Shown: positions 37,818-46,446, counted from the first letter of the stretch. The stretch is 58,784 nucleotides of DNA from Mycobacterium sp. (GCA_025963385.1 JAOPUT010000153.1:1-58784); one strand, 5' to 3'. Notes: generated by a model not told the origin, from the letters alone. Program-made: numbers and translations.

Positions 37818-38902
37818 CCCTCCCGGTCGCTGCGCTCCTGCCCGCCGCGAAAGGTCCGCTGGCGGGCATCCGGATCCTCGAGGTCGGCCACATGCTGGCA
37901 GGCCCCTACGCCACCATGATGCTCGCCGACCTCGGTGCCGAGGTGACCAAGATCGAGCCGCCGGGCGGTGACATCTCGCGCCAGGTGAGCGACAGCTACT
38001 TCGCGAGCATCAACCGCGGCAAGCGAAGCGTCTGCCTCGAACTCGGCACCGATGAGGGGCAACGCAGGCTCGGTGAACTCGTCGCGGAATCGCATGCGCT
38101 GCTGGTGAATCTGAAGCCGTCCGGCATCCGCAAGCTCGGACTGACCTATGACGCGTTGCGGCGGCACAACGAGAAGATCGTCTGTGTGGCGCTGACCGGA
38201 TACGGGCTTGAGGCGGGCGATGACCCCGCGTTCGACTACGTGATCCAGGCTGCCACCGGCATCGCCTCGCTGACGGGCGATCCCGACGGTCCGCCCACGC
38301 TGCCCGGCTACTCGTCGGCGGACAACTCCACCGGGCTCACGGCGGCGATCGGTCTGCTTGCACTGATCGTGTCGGGCCGCGGTGGTCAGGTCGACGTGTC
38401 ACTGCGCGACGTGATGCTGTCGCAGTTGAACTATCGCGCGTCGGCGTATCTCAACGACGGCGTCGAACCGCGCCGCTACCCGAACGGCGCACACTCCTAT
38501 TACGTTCCGGCACAACTGTTCGACACTGCCGACGGCTACCTGGCGTTGTTCATCACCCACGACGCCTTCTGGCGACTGTTCTGCGCCGAGGCGGGCATCG
38601 CGGGTTTTCCGACGATGGCCGAGCGGGCGGCCAACCGCGACGAGGTCCTCGCGGCGGTCTCCGCTGTGCTGGGAACGGATTCGGCATTCGGGTGGGAGGC
38701 GCGGTTGCGTCCGCTCGGCATCCCGGCGGCCGCGGTGCGCACGCTTCCCGAGGCGCTGATGGACACCCCCGAGGTCGTCGTGAAGGCAGGCGATTTCGAC
38801 TTGGTGCGGAGCTCCATCCGCGTCGTCGGCCACGATCCCGTGTACGGGGCGCCGCCGACGTTGGGTGAGCACTCCCGGACGAGCGAGGTTCAGTCCTCGT
38901 AG
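37814..38902 (+). CDS. CaiB/BaiF (family III) CoA-transferase
   Basis: 362-residue family III CoA transferase: LAGIRILEVGHMLAGPYATMMLADLGAEVTKIE N-terminus, INRGKRSVCLEL, and the catalytic Asp in DPAFDYVIQAATG. It moves CoA between carboxylic acids or acts as a racemase-like enzyme (alpha-methylacyl-CoA racemase is a close relative). GTG at 37814 overlaps the LLM stop in GTGA. Its end overlaps the convergent ferredoxin gene by 13 bp. Confidence 0.9.
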   Translation: MTLPVAALLPAAKGPLAGIRILEVGHMLAGPYATMMLADLGAEVTKIEPPGGDISRQVSDSYFASINRGKRSVCLELGTDEGQRRLGELVAESHALLVNLKPSGIRKLGLTYDALRRHNEKIVCVALTGYGLEAGDDPAFDYVIQAATGIASLTGDPDGPPTLPGYSSADNSTGLTAAIGLLALIVSGRGGQVDVSLRDVMLSQLNYRASAYLNDGVEPRRYPNGAHSYYVPAQLFDTADGYLALFITHDAFWRLFCAEAGIAGFPTMAERAANRDEVLAAVSAVLGTDSAFGWEARLRPLGIPAAAVRTLPEALMDTPEVVVKAGDFDLVRSSIRVVGHDPVYGAPPTLGEHSRTSEVQSS

Positions 38903-39198
38903 TCGACGGTGACGTTGCCGCCATCGGGCACGGCCTGACAGGTCAGCACGTAACCGTCCTCGACCTCGTCGTCCATCAGCGCGTCGTTGACCCGCATCGT
39001 GGCGGTGCCCTCGGTCAACTTCGCCATGCAGGTGCCGCAGTTGCCCGCCTCGCAGGAGAACGGCGGCGTGAGGCCGGCCCGTCGCGCGATCTCGAGAAGG
39101 GTCTCGCCGGGTCGCCCGGATACGGTCGTCTTCTTGCGGTCGAGGAGGATCGTCACCTCGCCACCGGCCTCGGCGGTCGGTACGGGGTCTGCGGTCAT
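38890..39198 (-). CDS. [2Fe-2S] ferredoxin (plant/adrenodoxin-like)
   Basis: 102-residue electron carrier with Cys49-x4-Cys54-x2-Cys57 (SCEAGNCGTC) and Cys87 (LTCQ), the plant-type 2Fe-2S signature. ATG at 39198 after GGAGCG. A single gene on the minus strand, divergent from the ligase across the GAGAATACTATTCTC palindrome. It probably serves an oxygenase encoded elsewhere, since no obvious ferredoxin-dependent oxygenase adjoins it. Confidence 0.92.
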   Translation of the reverse strand: MTADPVPTAEAGGEVTILLDRKKTTVSGRPGETLLEIARRAGLTPPFSCEAGNCGTCMAKLTEGTATMRVNDALMDDEVEDGYVLTCQAVPDGGNVTVDYED

Positions 39199-39232
39199 CG
39201 GGGCGCTCCTGGCATGTTCATTCTGTCTATGT

Positions 39233-39247
39233 GAGAATACTATTCTC
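39233..39247. promoter_or_regulatory. operator-like palindrome GAGAATACTATTCTC
   Basis: Perfect 7-1-7 inverted repeat between the divergent ferredoxin (start 39198) and acyl-CoA ligase (start 39303). A further ATTCTC half-site lies at 39263-39268. The same arms (GAGAA-N5-TTCTC) recur at 44961-44975. Best explained as the site of a dimeric repressor controlling both genes. Confidence 0.7.
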
Positions 39248-39302
39248 CATAAAAGATAGGATATTCTCAACCCTGGGAGCGTAGGCGGGAGGTCGGGCTG
39301 CG

Positions 39303-40718
39303 GTGGTCGAAGGATCGCACGTCGATGACGCACCCGTCCTCGCATTCGGCGATCGGGAGTACTCCCGTGCGGAGCTGGACGCACTGGTCAGCGGCATGGC
39401 GACCATACTCGAGCAGCGCGGGGTCCGCGCGGGTGACCGCGTCGCCCTGATGTCGTCGAATCGGCCCGAGTTCGTCGTCGCGATGCAGTCGATCTGGGCG
39501 CTGGGGGCGGCCGTCGTCCTGATCAGCACGTCGTGGAAGCGGGCCGAGGTGGAGCATGCGCTGGCGCTCACCAAGCCGTCGCACGCGGTCGGCGATCAGG
39601 CCGTCCTCGCCGACGCGATGCCGATGCTGCATCTCGACGAGCCCATCACCCCTGGCCGCCGTGAGTTCGCGGCCGTCGCACCCGAATCCGACGCGCTCTT
39701 CGTGTTCAGTTCCGGGACGACGGGGATGCCGAAGGCGGTGCGGCACACCCACGCTGCGTTCGCCGTGGCCATCGCGCACTGGCGGGCGGCGCTCGGCCTG
39801 TCGTCGAGCGACCGCATGCAGATCATGACCCCGCCGTCGCACATCCTCGGCCTGCTCAACATCGCCACGGCGCTCGACGCGGGTGCGTGGATCCGGCTGC
39901 ATCCGCGCTTCGACGTCGAGGAGATGTTGCGCCACATCGAATCCGACCGCATCACCATCGAGATGGCCGTCGCGCCGATCGCACTCGCGCTCGCCGCGCA
40001 TCCGCGGCTGGAGACCTACGACCTGTCGTCGCTTCGCTACGTCATGTGGTGCGCGACGCCCGTCACCACCAGCGTCGCCGACGACGTGACGAGGCGCAGT
40101 GGCGTGACCTGGGTGACGGCGTACGGCGCCAGCGAGCTACCGGTCATCGCGTGCAACGCGTGGGACGGCAGGCATCTCGACACGGTCGGCCGTGCGGTGC
40201 CCGGCGTCGAGATCCGAGTGGTGTCACTCGAGACCAGCGGACCGTCCTCACGGGGCGAGGTTGGCGAGATACAAGTCAGGTCCGCTTCGGCCATGGCAGG
40301 TTACCTTCCCGACGAGGCCACGGCGACGGCGTTCACCGACGGCTGGTACCGCACCGGTGACGTCGGCTACCTCGACTCCGAGGGCTGGCTGCGCATCACC
40401 GATCGCGCCAAGGAGATGATCAAGGTGCGCGGCTTCCAGGTTGCCCCCGCCGAGATCGAGGCGGTGCTCCACGGCCACCCCGCCGTCGGCGACTGCGCGG
40501 TGTTCGGCGTGCCGGACGAGGCGCACGGTGAGGCCATCGTCGCAGCCGTCGCCCGCAGCGGCCCCGTCGAAGCCGACGAGCTGATTCAGCTGGTCGGCAA
40601 TCTGCTGGCGTCGTACAAGAAGCCGAGTCAGGTGGCCTTCGTGTCCGAGATCCCCCGTCTCCCTTCAGGGAAGGTATTGCGTCGAGTGCTCAAGGAGCGA
40701 CTGTGGACGTCCGTCTGA
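39303..40718 (+). CDS. acyl-CoA synthetase (AMP-binding)
   Basis: 471-residue adenylate-forming ligase: VFSSGTTGMPKAVRHTH P-loop, VTAYGASELP, GWYRTGDVGYLDSEGWLRITDRAKEMIKVRGFQVAPAEIE and LPSGKVLRRVL with the catalytic Lys. It is shorter than typical FadD proteins at the N-terminus but complete in motifs. GTG at 39303. It heads a plus-strand unit with two acyl-CoA dehydrogenases and a crotonase, overlapping the first by 16 bp. Confidence 0.92.
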   Translation: MVEGSHVDDAPVLAFGDREYSRAELDALVSGMATILEQRGVRAGDRVALMSSNRPEFVVAMQSIWALGAAVVLISTSWKRAEVEHALALTKPSHAVGDQAVLADAMPMLHLDEPITPGRREFAAVAPESDALFVFSSGTTGMPKAVRHTHAAFAVAIAHWRAALGLSSSDRMQIMTPPSHILGLLNIATALDAGAWIRLHPRFDVEEMLRHIESDRITIEMAVAPIALALAAHPRLETYDLSSLRYVMWCATPVTTSVADDVTRRSGVTWVTAYGASELPVIACNAWDGRHLDTVGRAVPGVEIRVVSLETSGPSSRGEVGEIQVRSASAMAGYLPDEATATAFTDGWYRTGDVGYLDSEGWLRITDRAKEMIKVRGFQVAPAEIEAVLHGHPAVGDCAVFGVPDEAHGEAIVAAVARSGPVEADELIQLVGNLLASYKKPSQVAFVSEIPRLPSGKVLRRVLKERLWTSV

Positions 40719-41518
40719 CCTCCGAACAACGACAACTGCGCGAGGCAGCGGCCAAGCTGGCCGACGATCTCGGCCCTGGATCGGTCGCCGATCTCGACGA
40801 CGACGGCCGCGTCGTGCGCCTCGAGAAGACCGTCGAATCGACGGGGTGGCGGTCGCTGCGCTCCGACGAGGCGACGGGGGTCGAGGTCGCCCTCGTCGTC
40901 GAGGAGTTCGCCCGCGGACTCGTCGACGTGCCGTTCCTCGGGCCGGTGCTCGCCGATGACCTCTCCCGCAGGCTGGACCGCGAACCGGCCGCGCCGAAAG
41001 CCGATCCCGAGTCAGTCGACCTTACGAGATGCCTTGCCGGAGTGATCGAGTCGCCCGATGAACTCGCCGAGCTGTCCGAGGAGGACGCCGGCCGCTGGTA
41101 CGCGCTGGCGCTGACCGCGACGACCGCGGATCTGGTCGGCGCGGCCCGCGGCACCCTGACGTTGGCCAACGAGTACGCCAAGGTGCGCGAGCAGTACGGC
41201 GCGACCATCGGCTCGTATCAGGCGGTCCGACACCTGTTGGCGGAGAGCCTCGCGTTGATCGAAGGCGGTGTCAGCGTCCTGCGCCACGCCGCATGGGCCG
41301 TCGACGCGCTTCCCGTCCCTGAGGCCGTCGAGGCCGCCAGGATCGCCAAGATCTACTGCGCACGTTCGGCGCTCACCGTCTGCGAGACGTCGATCCAGGT
41401 GCACGGGGGGATCGGCAACACCTGGGAATGCCTTGCGCACGTGTACCTGCGCCGGGTGCTGGCCACCACCGAGTCGTGGCCGGTGAAGTTGGAGGAGTTG
41501 ACCATTGGACTTTCGTGA
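40703..41518 (+). CDS. acyl-CoA dehydrogenase, short subunit type
   Basis: 271-residue ACAD with a much reduced middle domain. It keeps VRLTSEQRQLREAAAKLADDLG, VREQYGATIGSYQAVRHLLAES and IQVHGGIGNTWECLAHVYLRRV. No SEPxAGSD loop is present. GTG at 40703 overlaps the ligase, and its end overlaps the next ACAD by 14 bp, so it is probably the beta-like partner of that chain. Confidence 0.9.
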   Translation: MDVRLTSEQRQLREAAAKLADDLGPGSVADLDDDGRVVRLEKTVESTGWRSLRSDEATGVEVALVVEEFARGLVDVPFLGPVLADDLSRRLDREPAAPKADPESVDLTRCLAGVIESPDELAELSEEDAGRWYALALTATTADLVGAARGTLTLANEYAKVREQYGATIGSYQAVRHLLAESLALIEGGVSVLRHAAWAVDALPVPEAVEAARIAKIYCARSALTVCETSIQVHGGIGNTWECLAHVYLRRVLATTESWPVKLEELTIGLS

Positions 41519-42596
41519 TTCGCCGGAAGAGGCCGCCTTCCGGGACCGGCTGCGCGCCTGGCTGACCGAGCAGAAGGGCAAGTTCCCGACCTCCGGGGAC
41601 GAGTACTGGGCCAAGGCAGGGGAGTGGCACCAGGCGCTCCATGGCGCCGGCTTCTTCGGCACCTCGTGGCCGAAGAAGTATGGCGGGCAGGATCTTCCAC
41701 CGGTATACGACGTGATCGTCGACGAGGAGATCGCCAAGGCCGGTGCGCCTGCTCGGCCGAGCCTCGGCTACCTCGTCGTCGGCCTCAGCCATCACGGTGA
41801 CGAAGCGCTGGCACAGCGGTTCCTCCCGGGCATGATCAACGGCACCGAGCGGTGGTGTCAGGGGTTCAGCGAGCCGGGGGCGGGTTCGGACCTGGCGTCC
41901 CTGACGACGACGGCCACCCGGGACGGAGACGAGTTCGTCATCCACGGGCACAAGATCTGGACCAGCTACTCCGATGTCGCCGACTGGTGCCTGCTGTTGG
42001 CGCGCACCGAAAGGGACGTGCCGAAGCACAAGGGCATCTCGGCGTTCATCGTGCCGATGCACCAGGCCGGTATCGAGCAGCGCCCGCTGAAGATGATCAG
42101 CGGCGTCACCAAGGAGTTCGGCCAGGTCGAGTTCGACGGCGCGAGGGTGTCCGCGGACAACATGGTCGGCGCCCCCGGCGACGGCTGGAAGTTGGCGATG
42201 ACGGTGGTCAGCCACGAGCGCGAGCCGTCGACGCTGGGTTTCTCGGCGCGCTACGGAAAACTGGTGCGGCAGTTGTCCACTCGCGTGGAGGGTGCCCCGC
42301 CGGACGAGCTGTCGTGGGCGTGGGTGCAGACCGAGATGCTGCGCCTTCACGTACGTCGGCGGCTGTCCGAGCAGTTGGACGGCATCACCCACGGACCGCA
42401 GGGGTCACTCGACAAGCTTCTCATGACGTGGGTCGAGCAGTCCGTCGGTCACGCCGCGCTCGCGACCGTCGGCACGGGTGACAAGGACCTGTTCGAGGCC
42501 TACATGTACAGCCGCGCCCAGAGTGTGATGGGCGGAACGTCGCAGATTCAGAAGAACATCATCGCGCAGCGGATATTGGGACTGGGAGATCGATGA
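41505..42596 (+). CDS. acyl-CoA dehydrogenase, long subunit type
   Basis: 363-residue FadE-like protein: FRDSPEEAAFRDRLRAWL, WPKKYGGQDLPPVYDVIVDEEI, WCQGFSEPGAGSDLASLTTTA flavin loop, HKIWTSYSDVADW and QSVMGGTSQIQKNIIAQRILGLG at the end. TTG start at 41505. With the preceding 271-residue chain it forms the third long/short ACAD pair of this window. Confidence 0.92.
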   Translation: MDFRDSPEEAAFRDRLRAWLTEQKGKFPTSGDEYWAKAGEWHQALHGAGFFGTSWPKKYGGQDLPPVYDVIVDEEIAKAGAPARPSLGYLVVGLSHHGDEALAQRFLPGMINGTERWCQGFSEPGAGSDLASLTTTATRDGDEFVIHGHKIWTSYSDVADWCLLLARTERDVPKHKGISAFIVPMHQAGIEQRPLKMISGVTKEFGQVEFDGARVSADNMVGAPGDGWKLAMTVVSHEREPSTLGFSARYGKLVRQLSTRVEGAPPDELSWAWVQTEMLRLHVRRRLSEQLDGITHGPQGSLDKLLMTWVEQSVGHAALATVGTGDKDLFEAYMYSRAQSVMGGTSQIQKNIIAQRILGLGDR

Positions 42597-42659
42597 GCGC
42601 TTGCGCGAAGAGAAGGAGCAGCTGAGATGAGCGCTTGCGCGAAGAGAGAGAGAAGCTGA
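42592..42659 (+). repeat. MIRU-like tandem 34-bp repeat encoding two 10-residue peptides
   Basis: Two 34-bp units, 42592-42625 and 42626-42659, share their first 22 bases exactly and end in AGCTGA. Each contains ATGAGCGCTTGCGCGAAGAG and a complete mini-frame: MSACAKRRSS (42593-42625) and MSACAKRERS (42627-42659). The first ATG overlaps the ACAD stop (ATGA), and the crotonase ATG follows the second stop by one base. The chain of linked tiny frames between operon genes resembles mycobacterial interspersed repetitive units. Each unit also carries a purine-rich AGAGAAGGAG or AGAGAGAGAAG stretch that can act as ribosome site. Confidence 0.75.
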
Positions 42660-42660
42660 A

Positions 42661-43425
42661 ATGTACGACATGCCAGACGAAATCAAGGTCGAGGCCGATG
42701 GCGCCCTGCGCATCATCACACTGAACCGCCCCGACGATCTCAACGCGGTCAACGACAATCTGCACGTCGGGTTGGCGAAGATCTGGGAAGCGCTCAACGA
42801 GGACGCCGACGCGCGGGCAGCCGTCATCACCGGTGCGGGCCGGGCGTTCTCGGCAGGTGGCGACTTCAATTACCTCGACGAGTTGCGCAACGACGAGGCG
42901 CTGCGTCAGAAGACGATCAAGCACGGTCGCGACCTGGTCATCGGCATGGTGCGCTGTCGCATCCCGGTCATCGCGGCCGTCAACGGCCCGGCCGTCGGGT
43001 TGGGCTGCAGCCTGGCCGCGCTGTCCGACATCGTCTACCTCGCCGACACCGCCTTCTTCGCCGACCCGCACGTGTCGATCGGACTGGTTGCGGCCGACGG
43101 CGGTCCGCTCGTCTGGGGTTCGCAGATCAGCCTGCTGCAGGCCAAGGAATTCGCGCTGACCGGTGTGCGGATCAAGGCGCAGCGGGCCCTCGAGCTCGGA
43201 CTGGCCAACCACGTCGTCGAAGACCCGCTCGCCGAGGCGATCGCCGCGGCCAAGAAGATCATCGAGCTGCCGCAGCAGGCGGTCGAGGCCACCAAGCGGT
43301 TGATGAACATCCAACTGGAGAAGTCGGTGATGGCGTCGCTGGACTATGCCAACCTCGCGGAGTACGTGTCGTTCGGCACCGCCGACTTCAACAAGATCGT
43401 GGACGGCCTGATCGCCAAGAACTAG
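42661..43425 (+). CDS. crotonase-family (enoyl-CoA hydratase-like) protein lacking both catalytic Glu
   Basis: 254-residue crotonase fold: RIITLNRPDDLNAVND, GAGRAFSAGGDFNYL (oxyanion loop), AVNGPAVGLGCSLAALSDI and FADPHVSIGLVAADGG. In hydratases the two latter segments carry the catalytic Glu pair (GCE-L and PE-V). Here they read GCS-L and PH-V, so simple hydration is unlikely. Other crotonase chemistry (isomerase, hydrolase, C-C lyase) is possible. ATG at 42661, preceded by the repeat. Its stop overlaps the convergent SDR stop in CTAG. Confidence 0.9.
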   Translation: MYDMPDEIKVEADGALRIITLNRPDDLNAVNDNLHVGLAKIWEALNEDADARAAVITGAGRAFSAGGDFNYLDELRNDEALRQKTIKHGRDLVIGMVRCRIPVIAAVNGPAVGLGCSLAALSDIVYLADTAFFADPHVSIGLVAADGGPLVWGSQISLLQAKEFALTGVRIKAQRALELGLANHVVEDPLAEAIAAAKKIIELPQQAVEATKRLMNIQLEKSVMASLDYANLAEYVSFGTADFNKIVDGLIAKN

Positions 43426-44162
43426 AGGGTGAGCTCTTCCGAGCGCTGAATGGTGCCCGTGATGCCCGTGGCGTCCTGCTGGGCCAGTAGCACCGCCGCG
43501 TTGCCCATCGCCTCGGGTGGCTCCACCATCTCGGGTGGAATCTCGAATCCGCCACCGCCTGCCTGCCAGCCCTCGGTCAGCACCACTCGCGTCGGGCTGA
43601 GACAGTTCACGGCGATGTTGTCGGGCTTGAGATCGGCGGCGAGTCCGAGGTAGAGCCGCTCGGCGGCGGCCTTCGACACCCAGTAGGCGTTGGCGCCACG
43701 GTCCACCATCGTGACCCCGGTGGTGGTCACGGCCATCAGTGAGCCGCCGCCGCGCGCCCGGACATGGGGGATGACGGCCCTGGTGACCAGGAAGACGCCC
43801 GTCACGTTGACGTCGAGGCAGAGCTGCCATCGCTTCAGTGGTGTGGATTCGATTGGGCCGAGCCACAATACGCCCGCATTCGCGACCAGGATGTCGATAC
43901 CGCCGAACTCGGCAACGGCCGTCTCGACCGCGATGTTGACCGATGTCTCGCTGGTGACGTCACACGCGACGGGCACCGCCCGTCCGCCCGCGGCGGCGAT
44001 GTCGTCGGCGACCGATCCGATGGTGCCGGGCAATTTGCCGCGTTCCTCGGAACGGGCCGCCACCACTACGGAAGCCCCGGCCGCGGCAAGGGATTTCGCG
44101 ACCGTGGCGCCGATGCCGCGGCTGGCGCCCGCGACGAACGCCGTCTTGCCGTCGAGTGTCAC
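43422..44162 (-). CDS. SDR-family oxidoreductase
   Basis: 246-residue short-chain dehydrogenase: AFVAGASRGIGATVAKSLA, VAARSEERGKLPGTI (insertion typical of HSDL2/citronellol-type SDRs), LVANAGVLWLG, MAVTTTGVTM and NAYWVSKAAAERLY (Tyr-x3-Lys). The Asn-Ala-Gly and catalytic Lys are intact, but the usual Ser is in a TTT run. GTG at 44162 overlaps the preceding SDR stop in GTGA. Confidence 0.88.
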   Translation of the reverse strand: MTLDGKTAFVAGASRGIGATVAKSLAAAGASVVVAARSEERGKLPGTIGSVADDIAAAGGRAVPVACDVTSETSVNIAVETAVAEFGGIDILVANAGVLWLGPIESTPLKRWQLCLDVNVTGVFLVTRAVIPHVRARGGGSLMAVTTTGVTMVDRGANAYWVSKAAAERLYLGLAADLKPDNIAVNCLSPTRVVLTEGWQAGGGGFEIPPEMVEPPEAMGNAAVLLAQQDATGITGTIQRSEELTL

Positions 44163-44923
44163 TTGGGCGGGAACCGCAGCCCGCCGTCGAGGCGGATGAT
44201 CTCGCCGTTGAGGTAGTCGTTCTCGACGATGCTCTGCGCCAACTGTGCGTACTCGATCGACCGGCCCATGCGCTTGGGGAATGGCACCTGCGGCCCCCAA
44301 TACTGCTCGAGCTGATCGGCGGCCTTGCCGTAGGCGGGGGTGTTGATCGTGCCTGGCGCGATGGTCACGACGCGAATGCCGAGCGGCGAGAGATCGCGCG
44401 CCGCAACGAGCGTCATGCCGAGCACGCCACCCTTGGCCGCCGAGTAGGGAACCTGCCCGATCTGACCTTCGTAACCCGCGATCGATGCGGTGTTCACGAT
44501 GACGCCGCGACCACCCTCCTCGAGGGGTTCGGTCTTGGCGATCGCGGCCGCGGACAGACGCATGACGTTGAACACCGCCACCAGGTAGAACTCGATGGTC
44601 TTCTTGAAGCCGTCGAGGTCCAGTGGGGAGCCGTCCTTGCCGACCAGCCGTCCACCGCTGGCCGGTCCGCCGTGCGTGTCGACCGAGATCCGCAGCGGGC
44701 CGAGCGATTCCGCCTCGGCGATGGCGGCCAGCACCGACTCCTCCGAAGTGGCGTCGGTCTTGACGTAGCGCACGCCCAACTCGCTCTCGAGCGCCTTGCC
44801 CTTGTCGTCGGCCATGTCGGCGACGACGACCTTGGCGCCTGCGCCGTGCAATCGTCGAACCGTCGCCTCGCCAAGGCCGCCTGCGCCGCCCACGACGATC
44901 GCGGAGTTGCCCTCGATCTGCAT
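44159..44923 (-). CDS. SDR-family 3-hydroxyacyl-CoA dehydrogenase-like
   Basis: 254-residue SDR resembling HSD10-type 3-hydroxyacyl-CoA dehydrogenases: AIVVGGAGGLGEATVRRL, VADMADDKG (NAD), NTASIAGYEGQIGQVPYSAAKGGVLGMT with Ser/Tyr/Lys in place, VVTIAPGTINTPAYGK and the C-terminus LNGEIIRLDGGLRFPPK. Likely oxidises a 3-hydroxyacyl-CoA to the 3-keto form. ATG at 44923. The GAGAATAACATTCTC palindrome lies 38 bp upstream. Confidence 0.9.
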   Translation of the reverse strand: MQIEGNSAIVVGGAGGLGEATVRRLHGAGAKVVVADMADDKGKALESELGVRYVKTDATSEESVLAAIAEAESLGPLRISVDTHGGPASGGRLVGKDGSPLDLDGFKKTIEFYLVAVFNVMRLSAAAIAKTEPLEEGGRGVIVNTASIAGYEGQIGQVPYSAAKGGVLGMTLVAARDLSPLGIRVVTIAPGTINTPAYGKAADQLEQYWGPQVPFPKRMGRSIEYAQLAQSIVENDYLNGEIIRLDGGLRFPPK

Positions 44924-44960
44924 GTGGTTTCCCTTCTTGCAACTGACACTCTCAGACTGC

Positions 44961-44975
44961 GAGAATAACATTCTC
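44961..44975. promoter_or_regulatory. operator-like palindrome GAGAATAACATTCTC
   Basis: Arms GAGAAT and ATTCTC around AAC, same size and arms as the site at 39233-39247. It lies between the divergent SDR pair (start 44923) and the MeaB-like GTPase (start 45055), so it would put the mutase chaperone under the same regulator. Confidence 0.7.
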
Positions 44976-45054
44976 AATACCGTGTGAAGAAGGATCCGTG
45001 AATGCCTGAAGCCGTCATCGTCTCCGTCGTGCGCCCGTAGGCTCGGGTCTGCCG

Positions 45055-45945
45055 ATGACCATCGAAGAGCTCGTCGCCGCGGCACGCAGCGGGTCCACCC
45101 GGGCGGCCGGTCGGTTGCTGAGCCTGGTCGAGAGCAGTAGGCGCGCGGAGGTACTCGCCGTCATCGGCGACCACTCCGTGCGCGTCGTCGGCATCACGGG
45201 GCCGCCGGGGGCAGGAAAGTCGACGACGATCGCGGTCCTCGTTGCCGCCTACCGCGGACAGGGCAAGCGTGTCGCAGTCCTCGCGGTGGACCCGTCGTCG
45301 CCGTACAGCGGTGGTGCGCTCCTCGGCGACCGCATCCGAATGGCCGCTCACATCAACGATTCCGACGTCCTCATCCGCTCGGTTGCGACGCGTGGTCACC
45401 TCGGCGGCCTGGCGGAGGGAGTTCCCGCCGCCGTGCGTGTGCTCGGCGCCCTGTCGTACGACGTGATCCTCATCGAGACGGTCGGGGTCGGTCAGTCCGA
45501 GATCGAGATCGCCGCCGTGGCAGACCCCACCGTCGTGGTGCTGAATCCCGGCGCGGGCGACGCGATCCAGGCGGCCAAGGCGGGGCTGCTCGAAGTGGCC
45601 GACATCGTCGCCATCAACAAGGCCGACCGCGACGGTGCCGACCAGACGGTGCGCGACCTGAAGGCCGAAACAAGTGCGCCGATCCTGAAGATCGTGGCGG
45701 CGCAGAATCAGGGCATCGCCGAGCTGGTCGAGGCCATCGACGCGCACCTCCGGGCCGACGACCCCGTCCAACGCGCCGCACGGGCCCGCACTCAGGTGCT
45801 GTCTCTGGCTCAGAGCGCACTCCGGGCTCACCCTGGCCTGGATGCGCTTGCGGCGGCCGTCGCCGAGGGTCGAACCGACGTCTACGGCGCGACCAAGGCG
45901 CTGTTGAACGACGCTGGTCTGGCCGCGGAACCCGAAAGAGAATGA
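45055..45945 (+). CDS. MeaB/ArgK-type GTPase (B12 mutase chaperone)
   Basis: 296-residue G3E P-loop GTPase that protects and reactivates adenosylcobalamin mutases. Walker A GPPGAGKST is at residues 49-57, AVDPSSPYSGGALLGDRIRM and SVATRGHLGGL are the switch regions, ETVGVGQSE follows, and NKAD gives guanine specificity. ATG at 45055. It lies 8 kb from the mutase subunits but behind a matching operator, so the pair is probably co-regulated. The housekeeping methylmalonyl-CoA mutase would normally have its own MeaB copy. Confidence 0.93.
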   Translation: MTIEELVAAARSGSTRAAGRLLSLVESSRRAEVLAVIGDHSVRVVGITGPPGAGKSTTIAVLVAAYRGQGKRVAVLAVDPSSPYSGGALLGDRIRMAAHINDSDVLIRSVATRGHLGGLAEGVPAAVRVLGALSYDVILIETVGVGQSEIEIAAVADPTVVVLNPGAGDAIQAAKAGLLEVADIVAINKADRDGADQTVRDLKAETSAPILKIVAAQNQGIAELVEAIDAHLRADDPVQRAARARTQVLSLAQSALRAHPGLDALAAAVAEGRTDVYGATKALLNDAGLAAEPERE

Positions 45946-46016
45946 CCTTTCCACTTTCGAGAAAGCATGTTGTACGATTTCGCCAACGTATTCTTCCGTG
46001 TCGTCGAGGAGGCCTC

Positions 46017-46430
46017 GTGCAGAAGGCGATCGATCCCAGCATCTCCACGTGGCCAGCGGACGACCCCCAGCTCATCGGCAGTGAATGCGGCGCGTGCGGA
46101 GCGACGGTGTTTCCCCGGCAGTCGCACTGCCCGAAGTGCAGCAAGGCCGAGATGAGCGACGTGTTGCTACCGCGCCGCGGCACCGTGATCGCATGGACGA
46201 CGCAGGGCTTCCCGCCCGGTGCGCCGTACATCGGCCCGACTGGCAAGGACTTCGTGCCGTTCGGGATGGGCCTGGTTCAGCTCGGGGACGCCGTACGGGT
46301 GGAGGGCCGATTGACCGAGAACGACCCGGCGAAGTTGTCGTTCGGCATGGAGGTCGAGCTGACGATGATCCCGTTCGCCACCGACGCCGAGGGCAACGAA
46401 GTCGTCACCTTCGCATTCCAGCCCGTCTAG
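46017..46430 (+). CDS. DUF35 OB-fold/zinc-ribbon protein (thiolase partner)
   Basis: 137-residue acyl-CoA-associated OB-fold protein. The N-terminal rubredoxin-like ribbon has Cys24-x2-Cys27 and Cys38-x2-Cys41 (CGAC, CPKC). The OB domain follows (RRGTVIAWTTQGFPP, FGMGLVQLGDAVRVEGRL). Homologues such as mycobacterial ChsH2's C-terminal domain bind thiolase-like Ltp aldolases. GTG at 46017 has GAGGAGG at 46006-46012. It is followed 16 bp later by the thiolase-like gene. Confidence 0.9.
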   Translation: MQKAIDPSISTWPADDPQLIGSECGACGATVFPRQSHCPKCSKAEMSDVLLPRRGTVIAWTTQGFPPGAPYIGPTGKDFVPFGMGLVQLGDAVRVEGRLTENDPAKLSFGMEVELTMIPFATDAEGNEVVTFAFQPV

Positions 46431-46446
46431 GAGGTACTCAGTCATC

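Noticed and set aside
45955..45966. Palindrome CTTTCGAGAAAG before the DUF35 gene
   Set aside because: The arms are only five bases with an asymmetric centre and the site overlaps no clear promoter; too weak to call an operator.
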